A stretch of DNA of 64,000 bases from Acidobacteriota bacterium (GTDB taxonomy: Bacteria > Acidobacteriota > Blastocatellia > Pyrinomonadales > Pyrinomonadaceae). The notes beneath the pieces were generated by a model that had not been told where the DNA came from, did not search any database, and saw nothing but the letters and a program-made list of their open reading frames with translations. Positions 50,227 through 60,580 of this stretch are shown here, piece after piece. The translations under genes and the position numbers were made by a program. The first letter of the stretch is position 1, and each line of letters opens with the position of its first letter. Location of the stretch: assembly GCA_029781855.1 (NCBI GenBank), contig JAKOVX010000076.1, positions 1 through 64,000 of the forward strand, written 5' to 3'.

Positions 50227-50439
50227 ATGATCAAGTTTACAAACGGCAATTCGCGGCTAGGGCGGGTTGCGGCGAGAAATTTGGCGATCAACGAAAAGAA
50301 AGCGGACTGGTTTCCGCATCTGACGTTTGAAGACCTGCGGGACGACCTTCAGATCCGCCGGATATTGCAGCGTGCTTTAAGCCGCGAAGAGGCTCCGCAA
50401 GCATTGATCGATGCGATCCGGAAGGAGATCCGGAGATGA
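50227..50439 (+). CDS. Small protein heading the ECF operon, function unknown
   Basis: The protein has 70 residues starting at ATG 50227 with GGGAGGAACTGGGGAA upstream. It is basic at the N-terminus and helical at the C-terminus (DLQIRRILQRALSREEAPQALIDAIRKEI). The last 25 residues recall the short helical ends of small anti-sigma-type proteins, but no zinc ligands or membrane segment are present. The stop is four bases before the sigma start, so it is co-translated with the sigma factor. It could be a regulatory peptide of the sigma system. Confidence 0.65.
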   Translation: MIKFTNGNSRLGRVAARNLAINEKKADWFPHLTFEDLRDDLQIRRILQRALSREEAPQALIDAIRKEIRR

Positions 50440-50443
50440 TACT

Positions 50444-51109
50444 ATGCAGTCTGAAGCTGTTTCATTTTTGGCCCTGAATACGGAAATGCATACCGGAGAA
50501 TTCACGCCTGCTGCGGCGCAACAGCCAGACGCGACGATCGATCCGACGGTTTGGGTCGATGAGCACGGCGATTACCTTTTCAGGTACGCCGTCGTCCGGC
50601 TTCGCGACGAGTCGGCCGCCGAGGACCTCGTCCAGGAAACGCTACTCTCCGCGATTCAGTCGCTTTCGTCCTATGGCGGACGATCGACCGAACGGACGTG
50701 GCTGACCGGCATCCTCAAGCACAAGCTGATCGACCATTTTCGTAAGACGAGCCGCGAGGTGCCGCTAGATCCGGCGGACACGGATATTTCCGAGTTCGAT
50801 CCGCTCTTCGAACGGCAGGATGAGTTCACCGGTCATTGGAACGACACGCTCAGCCCGCGCATCTGGAAATCGTCGCCCGAGGACGCTTTGCAGCAGAATG
50901 AATTCTTTGAGGTCCTGCAGCGCTGCCTGTCAAAGCTGCCGGCGAGGGTCGCAGATTGTTTCAGCCTGCGCGAAATGAATGGGCTCGACAGCGACGAGAT
51001 ATGCGAGGTGCTCGGACTCTCGCCGAACAATTTTTGGGTGATGATGCACCGTGCACGGATGTCGCTGCGGCGGTGTATCGAGATAAATTGGTTTATTAAG
51101 GTAAGATAG
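50444..51109 (+). CDS. ECF sigma factor, TIGR02943-like, with zinc anti-sigma partners
   Basis: The protein has 221 residues from ATG 50444 (GGAG upstream). Region 2: DEHGDYLFRYAVVRLRDESAAEDLVQETLLSA, RTWLTGILKHKLIDHFRKT. The insert FDPLFERQDEFTGHW...SPEDALQ marks the same group as the factor at 46101. Region 4: LPARVADCFSLREMNGLDSDEICEVLGLSPNNFWVMMHRARMSLRR. It is followed after seven bases by a zinc anti-sigma-type gene and then a second one, the arrangement expected for this group. Confidence 0.95.
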   Translation: MQSEAVSFLALNTEMHTGEFTPAAAQQPDATIDPTVWVDEHGDYLFRYAVVRLRDESAAEDLVQETLLSAIQSLSSYGGRSTERTWLTGILKHKLIDHFRKTSREVPLDPADTDISEFDPLFERQDEFTGHWNDTLSPRIWKSSPEDALQQNEFFEVLQRCLSKLPARVADCFSLREMNGLDSDEICEVLGLSPNNFWVMMHRARMSLRRCIEINWFIKVR

Positions 51110-51116
51110 GGACGAG

Positions 51117-51488
51117 ATGAGCGTAGCCGATATAAAATTTAAGATCAGACGTGCGGTCAATCGCTTTCTCCTTCGCCGGCTGCCGCCGTGCAAGGACCTC
51201 GTGCCCATTCTCTCGGCGTCGCTCGACCGCGAGCTGACGCTCAAGGAAAAGATCGTGATGAAGCTCCATCTTTTTGCCTGTAAACCGTGTGTCAGGTATA
51301 TCGAGCAGACGTCGTTCCTGTCCAAAGCCACCCACCAGCTCGACGAAGCGCAAAAGAACGAATTCTACGCGGGCCGCCTCAGCGAATCGGCCCGCGAGCG
51401 GATCAAGGACCTGCTTCAGGCGTTCGCGACCGTCGCCGCCGTTTCGTCGTCGATCATTCTCGCTTATTCAAATTACGTGATCGTATAG
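51117..51488 (+). CDS. Zinc anti-sigma-type protein with C-terminal membrane segment
   Basis: The protein has 123 residues. PCKDLVPILSASLDRELTLKEKIVMKLHLFACKPCVRY contains the Cys and the H-x3-C-x2-C pattern of the ZAS/zf-HC2 fold that holds ECF sigma factors. Residues about 100-120 (FATVAAVSSSIILAYSNYVIV) form a membrane segment, so the protein can tether the sigma factor to the membrane. Seven bases separate it from the sigma gene. Confidence 0.85.
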   Translation: MSVADIKFKIRRAVNRFLLRRLPPCKDLVPILSASLDRELTLKEKIVMKLHLFACKPCVRYIEQTSFLSKATHQLDEAQKNEFYAGRLSESARERIKDLLQAFATVAAVSSSIILAYSNYVIV

Positions 51489-51570
51489 AAATGATCATCA
51501 TTTAACCATTTTTCGCCGTTTCATGTGCCCGATCGATCGACCGGGAACGGCGGGCGCCGCCAGGGCAGCA

Positions 51571-51894
51571 ATGACGAACCAGACTTTCAGTGAAAAGATG
51601 CTAATGCCGGTCAAGATGTTCCTTGCCCGGCGGATGCGCGACTGCAAGTCGACCGTTCCGGTCCTCGGCGAGATGCTCGACCGCAAACTGCCTCTTCGCG
51701 AACGGATCTCGATCCGCCTGCACCTTTTCACCTGCAAATACTGCACGCTTTACCTCGAGCAGATCAAATTTCTCCGCCAGGCAATGCGTAGGCAAGCCGA
51801 AAATGCCGAGAGCCTTCCCGATCAGCTCCGTCCCGAGATCAAGCAGCGGCTCAAGGAGATCCTCCGCGAGCGTGTCGACGCCGCCGAGAAATAG
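51571..51894 (+). CDS. Soluble zinc anti-sigma-type protein, second copy
   Basis: The protein has 107 residues from ATG 51571; an in-frame ATG at 51523 would add 16 poorly conserved residues. It repeats the ZAS pattern (DCKSTVPVLGEMLDRKLPLRERISIRLHLFTCKYCTLYLEQ) but has no membrane segment, only a charged helical tail (LRPEIKQRLKEILRERV). It could form a soluble anti-sigma factor competing with the membrane-bound copy upstream, or serve the paralogous sigma factor at 46101, which has no partner of its own. Confidence 0.85.
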   Translation: MTNQTFSEKMLMPVKMFLARRMRDCKSTVPVLGEMLDRKLPLRERISIRLHLFTCKYCTLYLEQIKFLRQAMRRQAENAESLPDQLRPEIKQRLKEILRERVDAAEK

Positions 51895-51918
51895 ACGACT
51901 CTCTTACCTTCTTTCTAC

Positions 51919-51926
51919 TGGAATAA
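51919..51926 (+). promoter_or_regulatory. TGGAATAA box before the subtilase gene
   Basis: TGGAATAA followed about 8 bases later by CCGAATACGG, 50 bases before the GTG start. Same octamer as at 50147 and 53785. Confidence 0.35.
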
Positions 51927-51975
51927 TTTCACGCCGAATACGGATGTAATACGCGGACGCGTCGGCGCACGCGTT

Positions 51976-53439
51976 GTGAAAATTATGTTCGACATGGCAA
52001 CCGTAAACCCAGTGACGCACCATCCGCATCTACATAGTACGAACCGCTATTCCGTGATCCCGACCGCCGAAAAGCTGCGGGCCGACCGCCGGTTTGCCGG
52101 CCGCGGTGTGACGATCGCGTTCCTCGATTCGGGCTTTTATCCGCATCCGGATTTTATCGACCGCGTCGATTGTTTCCACGACGTTTCGGGCGAGGAGTTG
52201 TTCCTGGACGCCGCCGAACCGCGGAGCTATCAGTGGCACGGCACCCAGACCGTGACGTCGTGTGCGGGTAACGGCTGGCTCTCGGACGGCGTCTATCAAG
52301 GCGTCGCACGGGCGGCACGCCTCGTGCTCGTCAAGGTCTCGGACAAGGGCCGCATCAGCGACGCGTCGATCGAAAAGGGCCTCCGCTGGGTGATCGCCAA
52401 CCGCGAGCGTTTCAACATCCGCGTCCTAAATATGTCGCTCGGCGGCGATATGGACCTCGGCCTTGCCGACAGCTGTGTCAATCAGCTTGTCGAAGAGCTT
52501 GCCGACTCCGGCGTCGTAATCACGGTCGCCGCGGGCAACTCGGCCGAGAGCCGTTCGATCCCGCCGGCCAATGCCCCGTCGGTCATCACCGTTGGCGGTT
52601 ACAGCGACGAGAATCAATTTGCGGACGACGGCTTCGACCTTTATCATTCGAGTTTCGGCGTGACCGCCGACGGGCTCGTCAAGCCCGAGATCATTGCCCC
52701 GGCGATGTACGTCGCCGCTCCGATCCTGCCGGGCACCGCCGACTATCGCACGGCCGAGGTGCTGTCGAGGCTCGTTGCGGCTCCGGATTATCTGTTCAGA
52801 AAGCTGTTGATGGAAAATTGGAACGACACCGGTGTTCGGCCGGACGTTCTGTGCCTCGACAACGACACCGCACGGCTCGCGATCGAGAGCGAACTCCGCC
52901 GCCGAAAGATCGTCGCGACCCATTATCAGCACGTTGACGGTACATCATTCGCGGCACCGATCGCCGCATCGGTCGCCGCCCAAATGCTCGAGGCAAATCC
53001 CTCCCTGACACCTGCGGCCGTCAAGAATCTCCTGATCTCGACCGCGACACGGCTCGGCGGCCATCCGGGCATCAGGCAGGGCTTCGGTGTGATTAACGCC
53101 GGCCTGGCGGTCAAAAAGGCACTCACCGAGACGCATTCGCTGACGCAGGCCGACTATTTCCCGCCGCGCATTGCGGGCAAAAGGATAGTCTTTTCGTATC
53201 ACGACGACGCGGCGACTGAGGTCGCTTTATGGGGCAGTTTTAACGATTGGCGTAGCGAAGTCGCTAGATTTGAGCGGTCCGGCGACGGCATCTGGCAGGC
53301 CGAGATACCGTGTCATCCGGCAGGGAAATACCTATACAAGTTTCAGGTGGACGGAACCCGCTGGACCGAGGACCCGAGCCACGGCGTGAAAGAGGACGAT
53401 CGATTAGGCGGCTTCAACTCGGTCCTCACGATCGGCTGA
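51976..53439 (+). CDS. Subtilisin-like serine protease with C-terminal glycogen-binding-like domain
   Basis: The protein has 487 residues from GTG 51976 (ATG 51985 possible). The S8 catalytic triad is Asp51 in AFLDSGFY, His88 in WHGTQT and Ser324 in DGTSFAAP, with the oxyanion Asn in AAGNSAES. Residues about 405-487 (VALWGSFNDWR...GKYLYKFQVDG) are an AMPK/CBM48-like glycogen-binding fold, unusual on a protease. There is no signal peptide, so it may be cytosolic or use another export route. Its position right after the sigma/anti-sigma genes, with a shared upstream box, suggests a stress-linked role. Confidence 0.92.
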   Translation: MKIMFDMATVNPVTHHPHLHSTNRYSVIPTAEKLRADRRFAGRGVTIAFLDSGFYPHPDFIDRVDCFHDVSGEELFLDAAEPRSYQWHGTQTVTSCAGNGWLSDGVYQGVARAARLVLVKVSDKGRISDASIEKGLRWVIANRERFNIRVLNMSLGGDMDLGLADSCVNQLVEELADSGVVITVAAGNSAESRSIPPANAPSVITVGGYSDENQFADDGFDLYHSSFGVTADGLVKPEIIAPAMYVAAPILPGTADYRTAEVLSRLVAAPDYLFRKLLMENWNDTGVRPDVLCLDNDTARLAIESELRRRKIVATHYQHVDGTSFAAPIAASVAAQMLEANPSLTPAAVKNLLISTATRLGGHPGIRQGFGVINAGLAVKKALTETHSLTQADYFPPRIAGKRIVFSYHDDAATEVALWGSFNDWRSEVARFERSGDGIWQAEIPCHPAGKYLYKFQVDGTRWTEDPSHGVKEDDRLGGFNSVLTIG

Positions 53440-53443
53440 CAGG

Positions 53444-53725
53444 TCAGTCGTCGCGTCGATTTCTGCGCCGTCTCCGCGTTTCGCGTCCGCCGCCGAAATA
53501 CGCCAGTATCATCACGATCAGATGGGCGGCGAACCACACGTTGTTCGCCCCTAAATTCTGATATATGTAGATCAGTATCAGCACCCTCGGCATAAAAACG
53601 CCCAGCAGCAGATCGGCCCATTGCGGCACCGCGTTCGCCGGGAACAGCGCCGGATAGAGAAACAGGTAAACCAGCATCACGATCCGCGGAAAGAACAGCG
53701 AAAACAGCAGAAAATAGAAATCCAT
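53444..53725 (-). CDS. Small membrane protein of unknown function
   Basis: The protein has 93 residues with about three hydrophobic segments (residues 3-30, 40-55 and 62-78) and a strongly basic tail (RETRRRRRNRRDD). GGAGA lies about six bases before the ATG. It has no recognisable family and is convergent with the subtilase gene (four bases apart). Confidence 0.65.
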   Translation of the reverse strand: MDFYFLLFSLFFPRIVMLVYLFLYPALFPANAVPQWADLLLGVFMPRVLILIYIYQNLGANNVWFAAHLIVMILAYFGGGRETRRRRRNRRDD

Positions 53726-53784
53726 ACCGGGCGTCTCCTCTTTTTCTCCATTCTACTCCCGCCTGTCTGCCAATCAAATCAAGT

Positions 53785-53792
53785 TGGAATAA
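53785..53792 (+). promoter_or_regulatory. TGGAATAA box before the aquaporin operon
   Basis: TGGAATAAAACG followed by GTAGATACGA, 47 bases before the aquaporin ATG. Third copy of the octamer seen at 50147 and 51919. Confidence 0.35.
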
Positions 53793-53831
53793 AACGACCC
53801 GTAGATACGATTTTCAACATCGAGAACGACG

Positions 53832-54677
53832 ATGATGGACGTACTTAAAAAACACTTTCCGGAATACGCGATCGAGGCCTGGTGCCTCGCGACCTTTATG
53901 GTTTCGGCGTGTTTCTTTGGCGTGCTGCTCTTCCATCCGGCATCGCCGGCGATGGTTTTGGGCCACGGCGTGCGAAACGTCCTGATGGGCGTCGCGATGG
54001 GCTCGACCGCGATCGCGATCATCTGTTCGCCGTGGGGCAAACGCTCGGGCGCGCATTTCAATCCGGCGGTGACGCTTACCTTCTGGTGGCTCGGCAAGAT
54101 CGGCACGGCTGATGCGGCTGCGTACATGGCGGCACAGTTCATCGGCGGTGTCGCCGGTGTCACTGTCTCGTGGCTGGTCCTCGGGGACATGCTTTCGGAC
54201 GGAGCGGTAAATTTTGTCGTCACGGTGCCGGGCCACTTTGGAGTCGCGGCGGCGTTCGCGGGCGAGGTCGTCATCGCGTTCGTGATGATGACGATCATCC
54301 TGCGGACGTCCAATTCGCCGCGGCTTTCGCGATACACGCCTTATTTCGCCGGCCTTCTCGTAGCCTTTTACATATCGGTCGAGAGCCCGGTCTCGGGAAT
54401 GAGCATGAATCCGGCGCGGACGTTCGCGTCCGCCGCGGTCGCCGGCCAGTGGATGGCGTGGTGGATATATTTTCTGGCTCCGCCAATGGCGATGCTCGCG
54501 GCTGCCGAAGTGTATGTCAGGTTGCGTGGGACCAAGGCCGTCTTTTGCGCCAAGCTCCACCACCACAATTCGGCCCGCTGCATTTTCAACTGCAATTTTG
54601 AGGAACTTTTGAGCCGTAACATCAAGACTGCACCCGACTTCGCCGCCGAGACCATACTCTCGGCGGGCGTGGAATGA
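53832..54677 (+). CDS. Aquaporin-type MIP channel
   Basis: The protein has 281 residues with six membrane spans. Both NPA boxes are intact: GAHFNPAVT and GMSMNPART. The residue after the second NPA-Arg is Thr, not the Asp common in glycerol facilitators, so a water-type pore is more likely (from established subfamily knowledge). The C-terminus is long and has a Cys-containing extension (HHHNSARCIFNCNFEE), not usual for the family. It is the first gene of a same-strand run that leads to sugar-oxidising enzymes. Confidence 0.92.
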   Translation: MMDVLKKHFPEYAIEAWCLATFMVSACFFGVLLFHPASPAMVLGHGVRNVLMGVAMGSTAIAIICSPWGKRSGAHFNPAVTLTFWWLGKIGTADAAAYMAAQFIGGVAGVTVSWLVLGDMLSDGAVNFVVTVPGHFGVAAAFAGEVVIAFVMMTIILRTSNSPRLSRYTPYFAGLLVAFYISVESPVSGMSMNPARTFASAAVAGQWMAWWIYFLAPPMAMLAAAEVYVRLRGTKAVFCAKLHHHNSARCIFNCNFEELLSRNIKTAPDFAAETILSAGVE

Positions 54678-54724
54678 GAGATCTTTTGCCGCCGTGCTGC
54701 GGCTGAAACGAAACAGGAGTATTT

Positions 54725-56290
<1,566 letters not shown>

Positions 56291-56310
56291 GCGAAATGGA
56301 GGCATCGAAT

Positions 56311-57360
56311 ATGACGACCCGACAAGACATTCGTACGACTGAGATCCCGATCGGTTGGTTCGCCGCCGGCCTGCTCGCCCTGATACTTTTCCTGATCTCG
56401 GGTGCCCGCGGCCAGGCGATTCCAGCGGTCTCGCATATCGAGACCGTCGGGTTCACCGTTTCGGACATGGACCGTTCGCTCGATTTCTATACGCGTGTGC
56501 TGCCGTTCGAAAAGGTCTCCGATACCGAGGTCTTCGGGACCGAACTTGAGCATCTGACCGGCGTTTTCGGTGCCCGCGTCCGGGTCGTCGATCTCAAGCT
56601 CGGCGAAGAAAAGATCGAGCTGACCGAGTACCTGACGCCGCAGGGCCGTCCGGTTCCGGTCGATTCGCGAAGCAACGACCGTTGGTTCCAGCACGTCGCG
56701 ATCATCGTCTCCGACATGGACCGGGCGTATCAGCAGCTGCGGACGAACAAGGTTCGCCACGCCTCGACCGGGCCGCAGACGCTCCCGGCGTACATTACGG
56801 CGGCCGCGGGAATCAAAGCGTTCTATTTTAAGGACCCGGACAACCACGTCCTCGAGATCCTGCAGTTTCCGCACGATAAGGGAGCCGCCAAATGGCACGA
56901 ACGCGAGCGGTCGGGACGGCTTTTTCTCGGGATCGACCACACGGCGATCGCCGTTGCCGATTCCGACGAGAGCCTCAAATTCTACCGCGACCGCCTCGGC
57001 CTGACCGTCGCCGGAACGAGTGATAATTACGGCCCCGAGCAGGAACACCTGAACAATGTTTTCGGAGCAAAGCTGCATATCACCGGCCTGCACACAGCCG
57101 TGGACGGTATCGCCGTCGAGTTTCTCGAGTACATTGCACCGCGCGACTGCCGGCCGTTTCCCCGCGACACGCGGAGCAGCGACCTGTGGCACTGGGAAAC
57201 GACGTTCGCCTCCGCGTCGATCGACAAGCTTTTTCTTACCTTCAAACCGGACCTCATCTCGAGCGGCATTGTCCTCTTTGAGCGGCCGGTGCTCGGCTTT
57301 CGCCGGGCGGCGATGATGCGCGACCCGGACGGCCACGCCGTCAGGCTCATCGAAAATTAA
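56311..57360 (+). CDS. Membrane-anchored or exported two-domain VOC (glyoxalase-like) protein
   Basis: The protein has 349 residues from ATG 56311 (GGAGG eight bases upstream). A hydrophobic segment (about 14-34) acts as signal or anchor. Two VOC domains follow: about 45-190 (HIETVGFTVSDMDRSLDFYTRVL, FYFKDPDNHVLEILQFP) and about 205-345 (GIDHTAIAVADSDESLKFYRDRLG, MMRDPDGHAVRLIE). The paired His/Glu metal positions are visible. The substrate is unknown. It lies 20 bases after the GMC gene and belongs to the same run. Confidence 0.88.
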   Translation: MTTRQDIRTTEIPIGWFAAGLLALILFLISGARGQAIPAVSHIETVGFTVSDMDRSLDFYTRVLPFEKVSDTEVFGTELEHLTGVFGARVRVVDLKLGEEKIELTEYLTPQGRPVPVDSRSNDRWFQHVAIIVSDMDRAYQQLRTNKVRHASTGPQTLPAYITAAAGIKAFYFKDPDNHVLEILQFPHDKGAAKWHERERSGRLFLGIDHTAIAVADSDESLKFYRDRLGLTVAGTSDNYGPEQEHLNNVFGAKLHITGLHTAVDGIAVEFLEYIAPRDCRPFPRDTRSSDLWHWETTFASASIDKLFLTFKPDLISSGIVLFERPVLGFRRAAMMRDPDGHAVRLIEN

Positions 57361-57380
57361 TATTCAAGCGGGATATACTT

Positions 57381-57860
57381 ATGAGAACATTTGGAAGATA
57401 CATACTTATTTTTGCGGCTGTTGCTGCGTCTGCCGTGGCCTTCGCCGCCTGTTCGAAAACACATGGCGTTGCCCGGGTCAGCACCGACGCCGACGGCCGG
57501 GCGATCCGCGGGTTCGACACCGTCGCGTTTTTCACCGAACAGTCTCCGATCCCGGGCGACGGCCGCTATGCCGTCGTCTGGAATGGGGCGAAATGGCTCT
57601 TCGCCAATGCCGACAACCTTGAGAAATTCAAACGTTCGCCCGAGAGTTTCGCTCCGCAGTTCGGCGGCTATTGCTCGAATGCGATGTCGCGCGGCTCGAT
57701 GGCGGACGGCGACCCTCAGGCGTGGAAGATCGTCGACGGCAAGTTATACTTGAGCAGTAACCAAAAGGCGAAGGCAGAATGGGAAGCTGATCAGGACAAC
57801 CTCATCAAGCGCGGCGAGACCAACTGGACCGAGTTGCAATCAGCCGAAACAGGGAATTAA
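57381..57860 (+). CDS. YHS-domain lipoprotein
   Basis: The protein has 159 residues. The lipobox FAAC is at about 21-24 after a hydrophobic signal, so the mature protein is lipid-anchored. The YHS domain appears as [13 protein letters not shown] and [30 protein letters not shown], a form often tied to copper or other metal handling and to proteins paired with oxidoreductases. It lies 20 bases after the VOC gene and 11 before the glucosidase gene. Confidence 0.9.
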   Translation: MRTFGRYILIFAAVAASAVAFAACSKTHGVARVSTDADGRAIRGFDTVAFFTEQSPIPGDGRYAVVWNGAKWLFANADNLEKFKRSPESFAPQFGGYCSNAMSRGSMADGDPQAWKIVDGKLYLSSNQKAKAEWEADQDNLIKRGETNWTELQSAETGN

Positions 57861-57871
57861 GGACAGCACCG

Positions 57872-60529
57872 ATGAAAGCAGAACATAAACGTCTCGAAGA
57901 ATCGAAGGCACGCACAAAGCACTGGAAACGCTGGGGCCCTTACCTCAGCGAGCGGTCATGGGGAACTGTCCGTGAGGATTACTCGGCGGACGGCTCGGCG
58001 TGGGAATATTTCCCGCACGACCACGCCCGTTCGCGGGCATACCGCTGGAACGAGGACGGCATCGGCGGCATCTGCGACAAGCACCAAAACGTCTGTTTCG
58101 CGATCGCTCTCTGGAACGGCAAGGACCCGATCCTCAAGGAGCGTCTCTTCGGCCTGACCGGCAACGAAGGAAATCACGGCGAGGACGTCAAGGAGATCTA
58201 CTATTATCTCGATTCGACGCCGACGCACTCGTACATGAAATACCTGTACAAGTACCCACAGGCGGCGTACCCGTACGAACGTCTGATCGAGGAGAACCGC
58301 AACCGCAGCAAACTCGAACGCGAGTTTGAGATCATCGACACCGGCATTTTCGACGATGACCGCTACTTCGACGTGTTTGTCGAATACGCCAAATCCGACG
58401 TCGACGACATCCGCATCAAGCTGACGGTCGCCAACCGCGGGCCCGAGGACGCCCGGCTCAATTTGCTGCCGACCGTCTGGTTTCGCAATCGTTGGACGTG
58501 GGACGGCACAGACCCGCAATGCGAGTTGCGTGCGGCCGGACGCAACGCGATAGAGATCGACTGTGACCGCCTTTCGAAATGCTTTCTCTATTGCGAGGGT
58601 TCGCCCGAATTGCTCTTCACCGAGAACGAGACGAACAACGAACGGCTGTTCAATTCGCCGAATCGCACGCCATTCGTCAAGGACGCTTTTCACCGCTACA
58701 TCGTCAATGGCGAAGAGCACGCGGTAAACCCGGAAATGATCGGCACCAAGGCCGCCGCCAACTACGAGCTCAACGTTCCGGCCGGCGAGAGCGTCACCGT
58801 ACGCCTGCGGCTCACGAATGTTGAGGTCGCCGCCGCCAAAAAGAGCGCCGCGGTCGCCGACCCTGTCTTCGGCGATTTTGACGACATTTTCAAGGCCCGT
58901 ATTGCCGAGGCGGACGAGTTCTATTCCGGCGTCATTTTCGATGATATTTCCGAAGATGCCCGCAGCGTCCAGCGGCAGGCTTTCGCCGGAATGCTCTGGT
59001 CGAAACAGTTCTATCATTACGTCGTCGAGCAATGGCTCACCGGTGACCCGGCTATGCCGAAACCGCCCGAATCGCGTTGGGAGGGCCGCAACCACTCGTG
59101 GACCCACCTTTTCAACGCCGACGTCATCTCGATGCCCGACAAGTGGGAATATCCATGGTACGCGGCGTGGGACCTGGCATTTCACTGCATCCCGCTCGCA
59201 CTCGTCGACTCGGAATTTGCCAAGGACCAGCTCATCCTGATCCTTCGCGAATGGTACATGCATCCTAACGGCCAGATCCCGGCGTACGAATGGGAGTTCG
59301 GCGACGTCAATCCGCCGGTCCACGCCTGGGCGGCGCTTCGCGTTTACCAGATCGAAAAGAAACGCACCGGCGTCGGCGACCGCAAATTCCTCGCCCGCGT
59401 TTTCCAGAAGCTCCTTCTCAATTTCACCTGGTGGGTCAATCGCAAGGACGAGGAAGGGAACAACATCTTCGAGGGCGGGTTCCTCGGCCTCGATAATATC
59501 GGTATTTTCGACCGCTCGCGGCCGCTCCCGACCGGCGGCACGATCGCACAGTCGGACGGCACGAGCTGGATGGCGATGTACAGCCTCAACCTGCTCGCGA
59601 TCGCCCTCGAACTTGCCGAAGAGGACGACACCTACGAGGACCTCGCCAGCAAATTCTGGGAGCATTTCATCTATATTGCCGAGGCAATGAACAATCTCGG
59701 CAACGACGGCGTCTCGCTCTGGGACGACGTCGACGGTTTCTATTACGACGTCCTCCACATGCACGAAACGGGTTACAGCATGGCCATCAAGATCCGGTCG
59801 ATGGTCGGACTCATACCGTTATTCGCGGTCGCCACCATCGAAACTGACATGCTCGAGAAGATGCCGGATTTCAGGCGGCGGATGCAGTGGTTCATTGAAA
59901 ACCGGCCCGACCTGACCGCGAACATCAACTGCGCCCGGACGCCCGGAATGGGCGAACGCCGCCTGCTCGCCATCGCCTACCGAGAAAGGCTCGAGCGGGT
60001 GCTCAAGGTGATGCTGGACGAGGAAGAATTTCTCTCGCCGCACGGCATCAGGGCCTTGTCGAAGTTTCACAAGGATTGCCCGTACGTCCTGCAGTTCGAC
60101 GGCATCGAGCATCGCGTGGACTACGAGCCGGCGGAATCGACGAGCGGCCTTTTCGGCGGAAACTCGAACTGGCGTGGCCCCGTTTGGTTCCCGGGCAACT
60201 ATCTCCTGATCGAATCGCTTCAAAAGTTTCATCACTATTACGGCGATGATTTTAAGATCGAGTGTCCGACCGGTTCGGGCAATATGATGAACCTGTGGGA
60301 GGTCTCGCAGGAGTTGTCGCGGCGGCTGTCTCATATCTTTTTACGCGACGCCGACGGCCGGCGGCCGGTCTTTGGCAATTACGAAAAGTTCCAGACCGAT
60401 CCGCATTTCCGCGATCACGTGCTCTTCTACGAGTACTTTCACGGCGATAACGGCTCCGGCCTCGGAGCCAGTCACCAGACCGGTTGGACGGGCGTCGTCG
60501 CCAAGATGCTGCAGCAGAGTGGTGAATAA
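57872..60529 (+). CDS. GH63-type glucosidase
   Basis: The protein has 885 residues with no signal peptide, so cytosolic. It opens [19 protein letters not shown], a pattern of large bacterial GH63 glucosidases, and continues [15 protein letters not shown]. The (alpha/alpha) barrel is marked by [34 protein letters not shown], the [20 protein letters not shown] segment, [13 protein letters not shown] and [20 protein letters not shown]. Relatives act on glucosylglycerate, mannosylglycerate or alpha-1,2/1,3 glucosides. The downstream glucose dehydrogenase suggests that the released sugar is oxidised. Confidence 0.92.
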   Translation: MKAEHKRLEESKARTKHWKRWGPYLSERSWGTVREDYSADGSAWEYFPHDHARSRAYRWNEDGIGGICDKHQNVCFAIALWNGKDPILKERLFGLTGNEGNHGEDVKEIYYYLDSTPTHSYMKYLYKYPQAAYPYERLIEENRNRSKLEREFEIIDTGIFDDDRYFDVFVEYAKSDVDDIRIKLTVANRGPEDARLNLLPTVWFRNRWTWDGTDPQCELRAAGRNAIEIDCDRLSKCFLYCEGSPELLFTENETNNERLFNSPNRTPFVKDAFHRYIVNGEEHAVNPEMIGTKAAANYELNVPAGESVTVRLRLTNVEVAAAKKSAAVADPVFGDFDDIFKARIAEADEFYSGVIFDDISEDARSVQRQAFAGMLWSKQFYHYVVEQWLTGDPAMPKPPESRWEGRNHSWTHLFNADVISMPDKWEYPWYAAWDLAFHCIPLALVDSEFAKDQLILILREWYMHPNGQIPAYEWEFGDVNPPVHAWAALRVYQIEKKRTGVGDRKFLARVFQKLLLNFTWWVNRKDEEGNNIFEGGFLGLDNIGIFDRSRPLPTGGTIAQSDGTSWMAMYSLNLLAIALELAEEDDTYEDLASKFWEHFIYIAEAMNNLGNDGVSLWDDVDGFYYDVLHMHETGYSMAIKIRSMVGLIPLFAVATIETDMLEKMPDFRRRMQWFIENRPDLTANINCARTPGMGERRLLAIAYRERLERVLKVMLDEEEFLSPHGIRALSKFHKDCPYVLQFDGIEHRVDYEPAESTSGLFGGNSNWRGPVWFPGNYLLIESLQKFHHYYGDDFKIECPTGSGNMMNLWEVSQELSRRLSHIFLRDADGRRPVFGNYEKFQTDPHFRDHVLFYEYFHGDNGSGLGASHQTGWTGVVAKMLQQSGE

Positions 60530-60580
60530 AGCTGCTCGTAACTAATTGATGACAGTGGATTTATACCGAAAAGGAATATT

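Noticed and set aside
57956..59764. 602-residue minus-strand open frame over the GH63 gene
   Set aside because: Antisense shadow; no family motif and no ribosome-binding site, while the plus strand encodes a complete GH63 enzyme.
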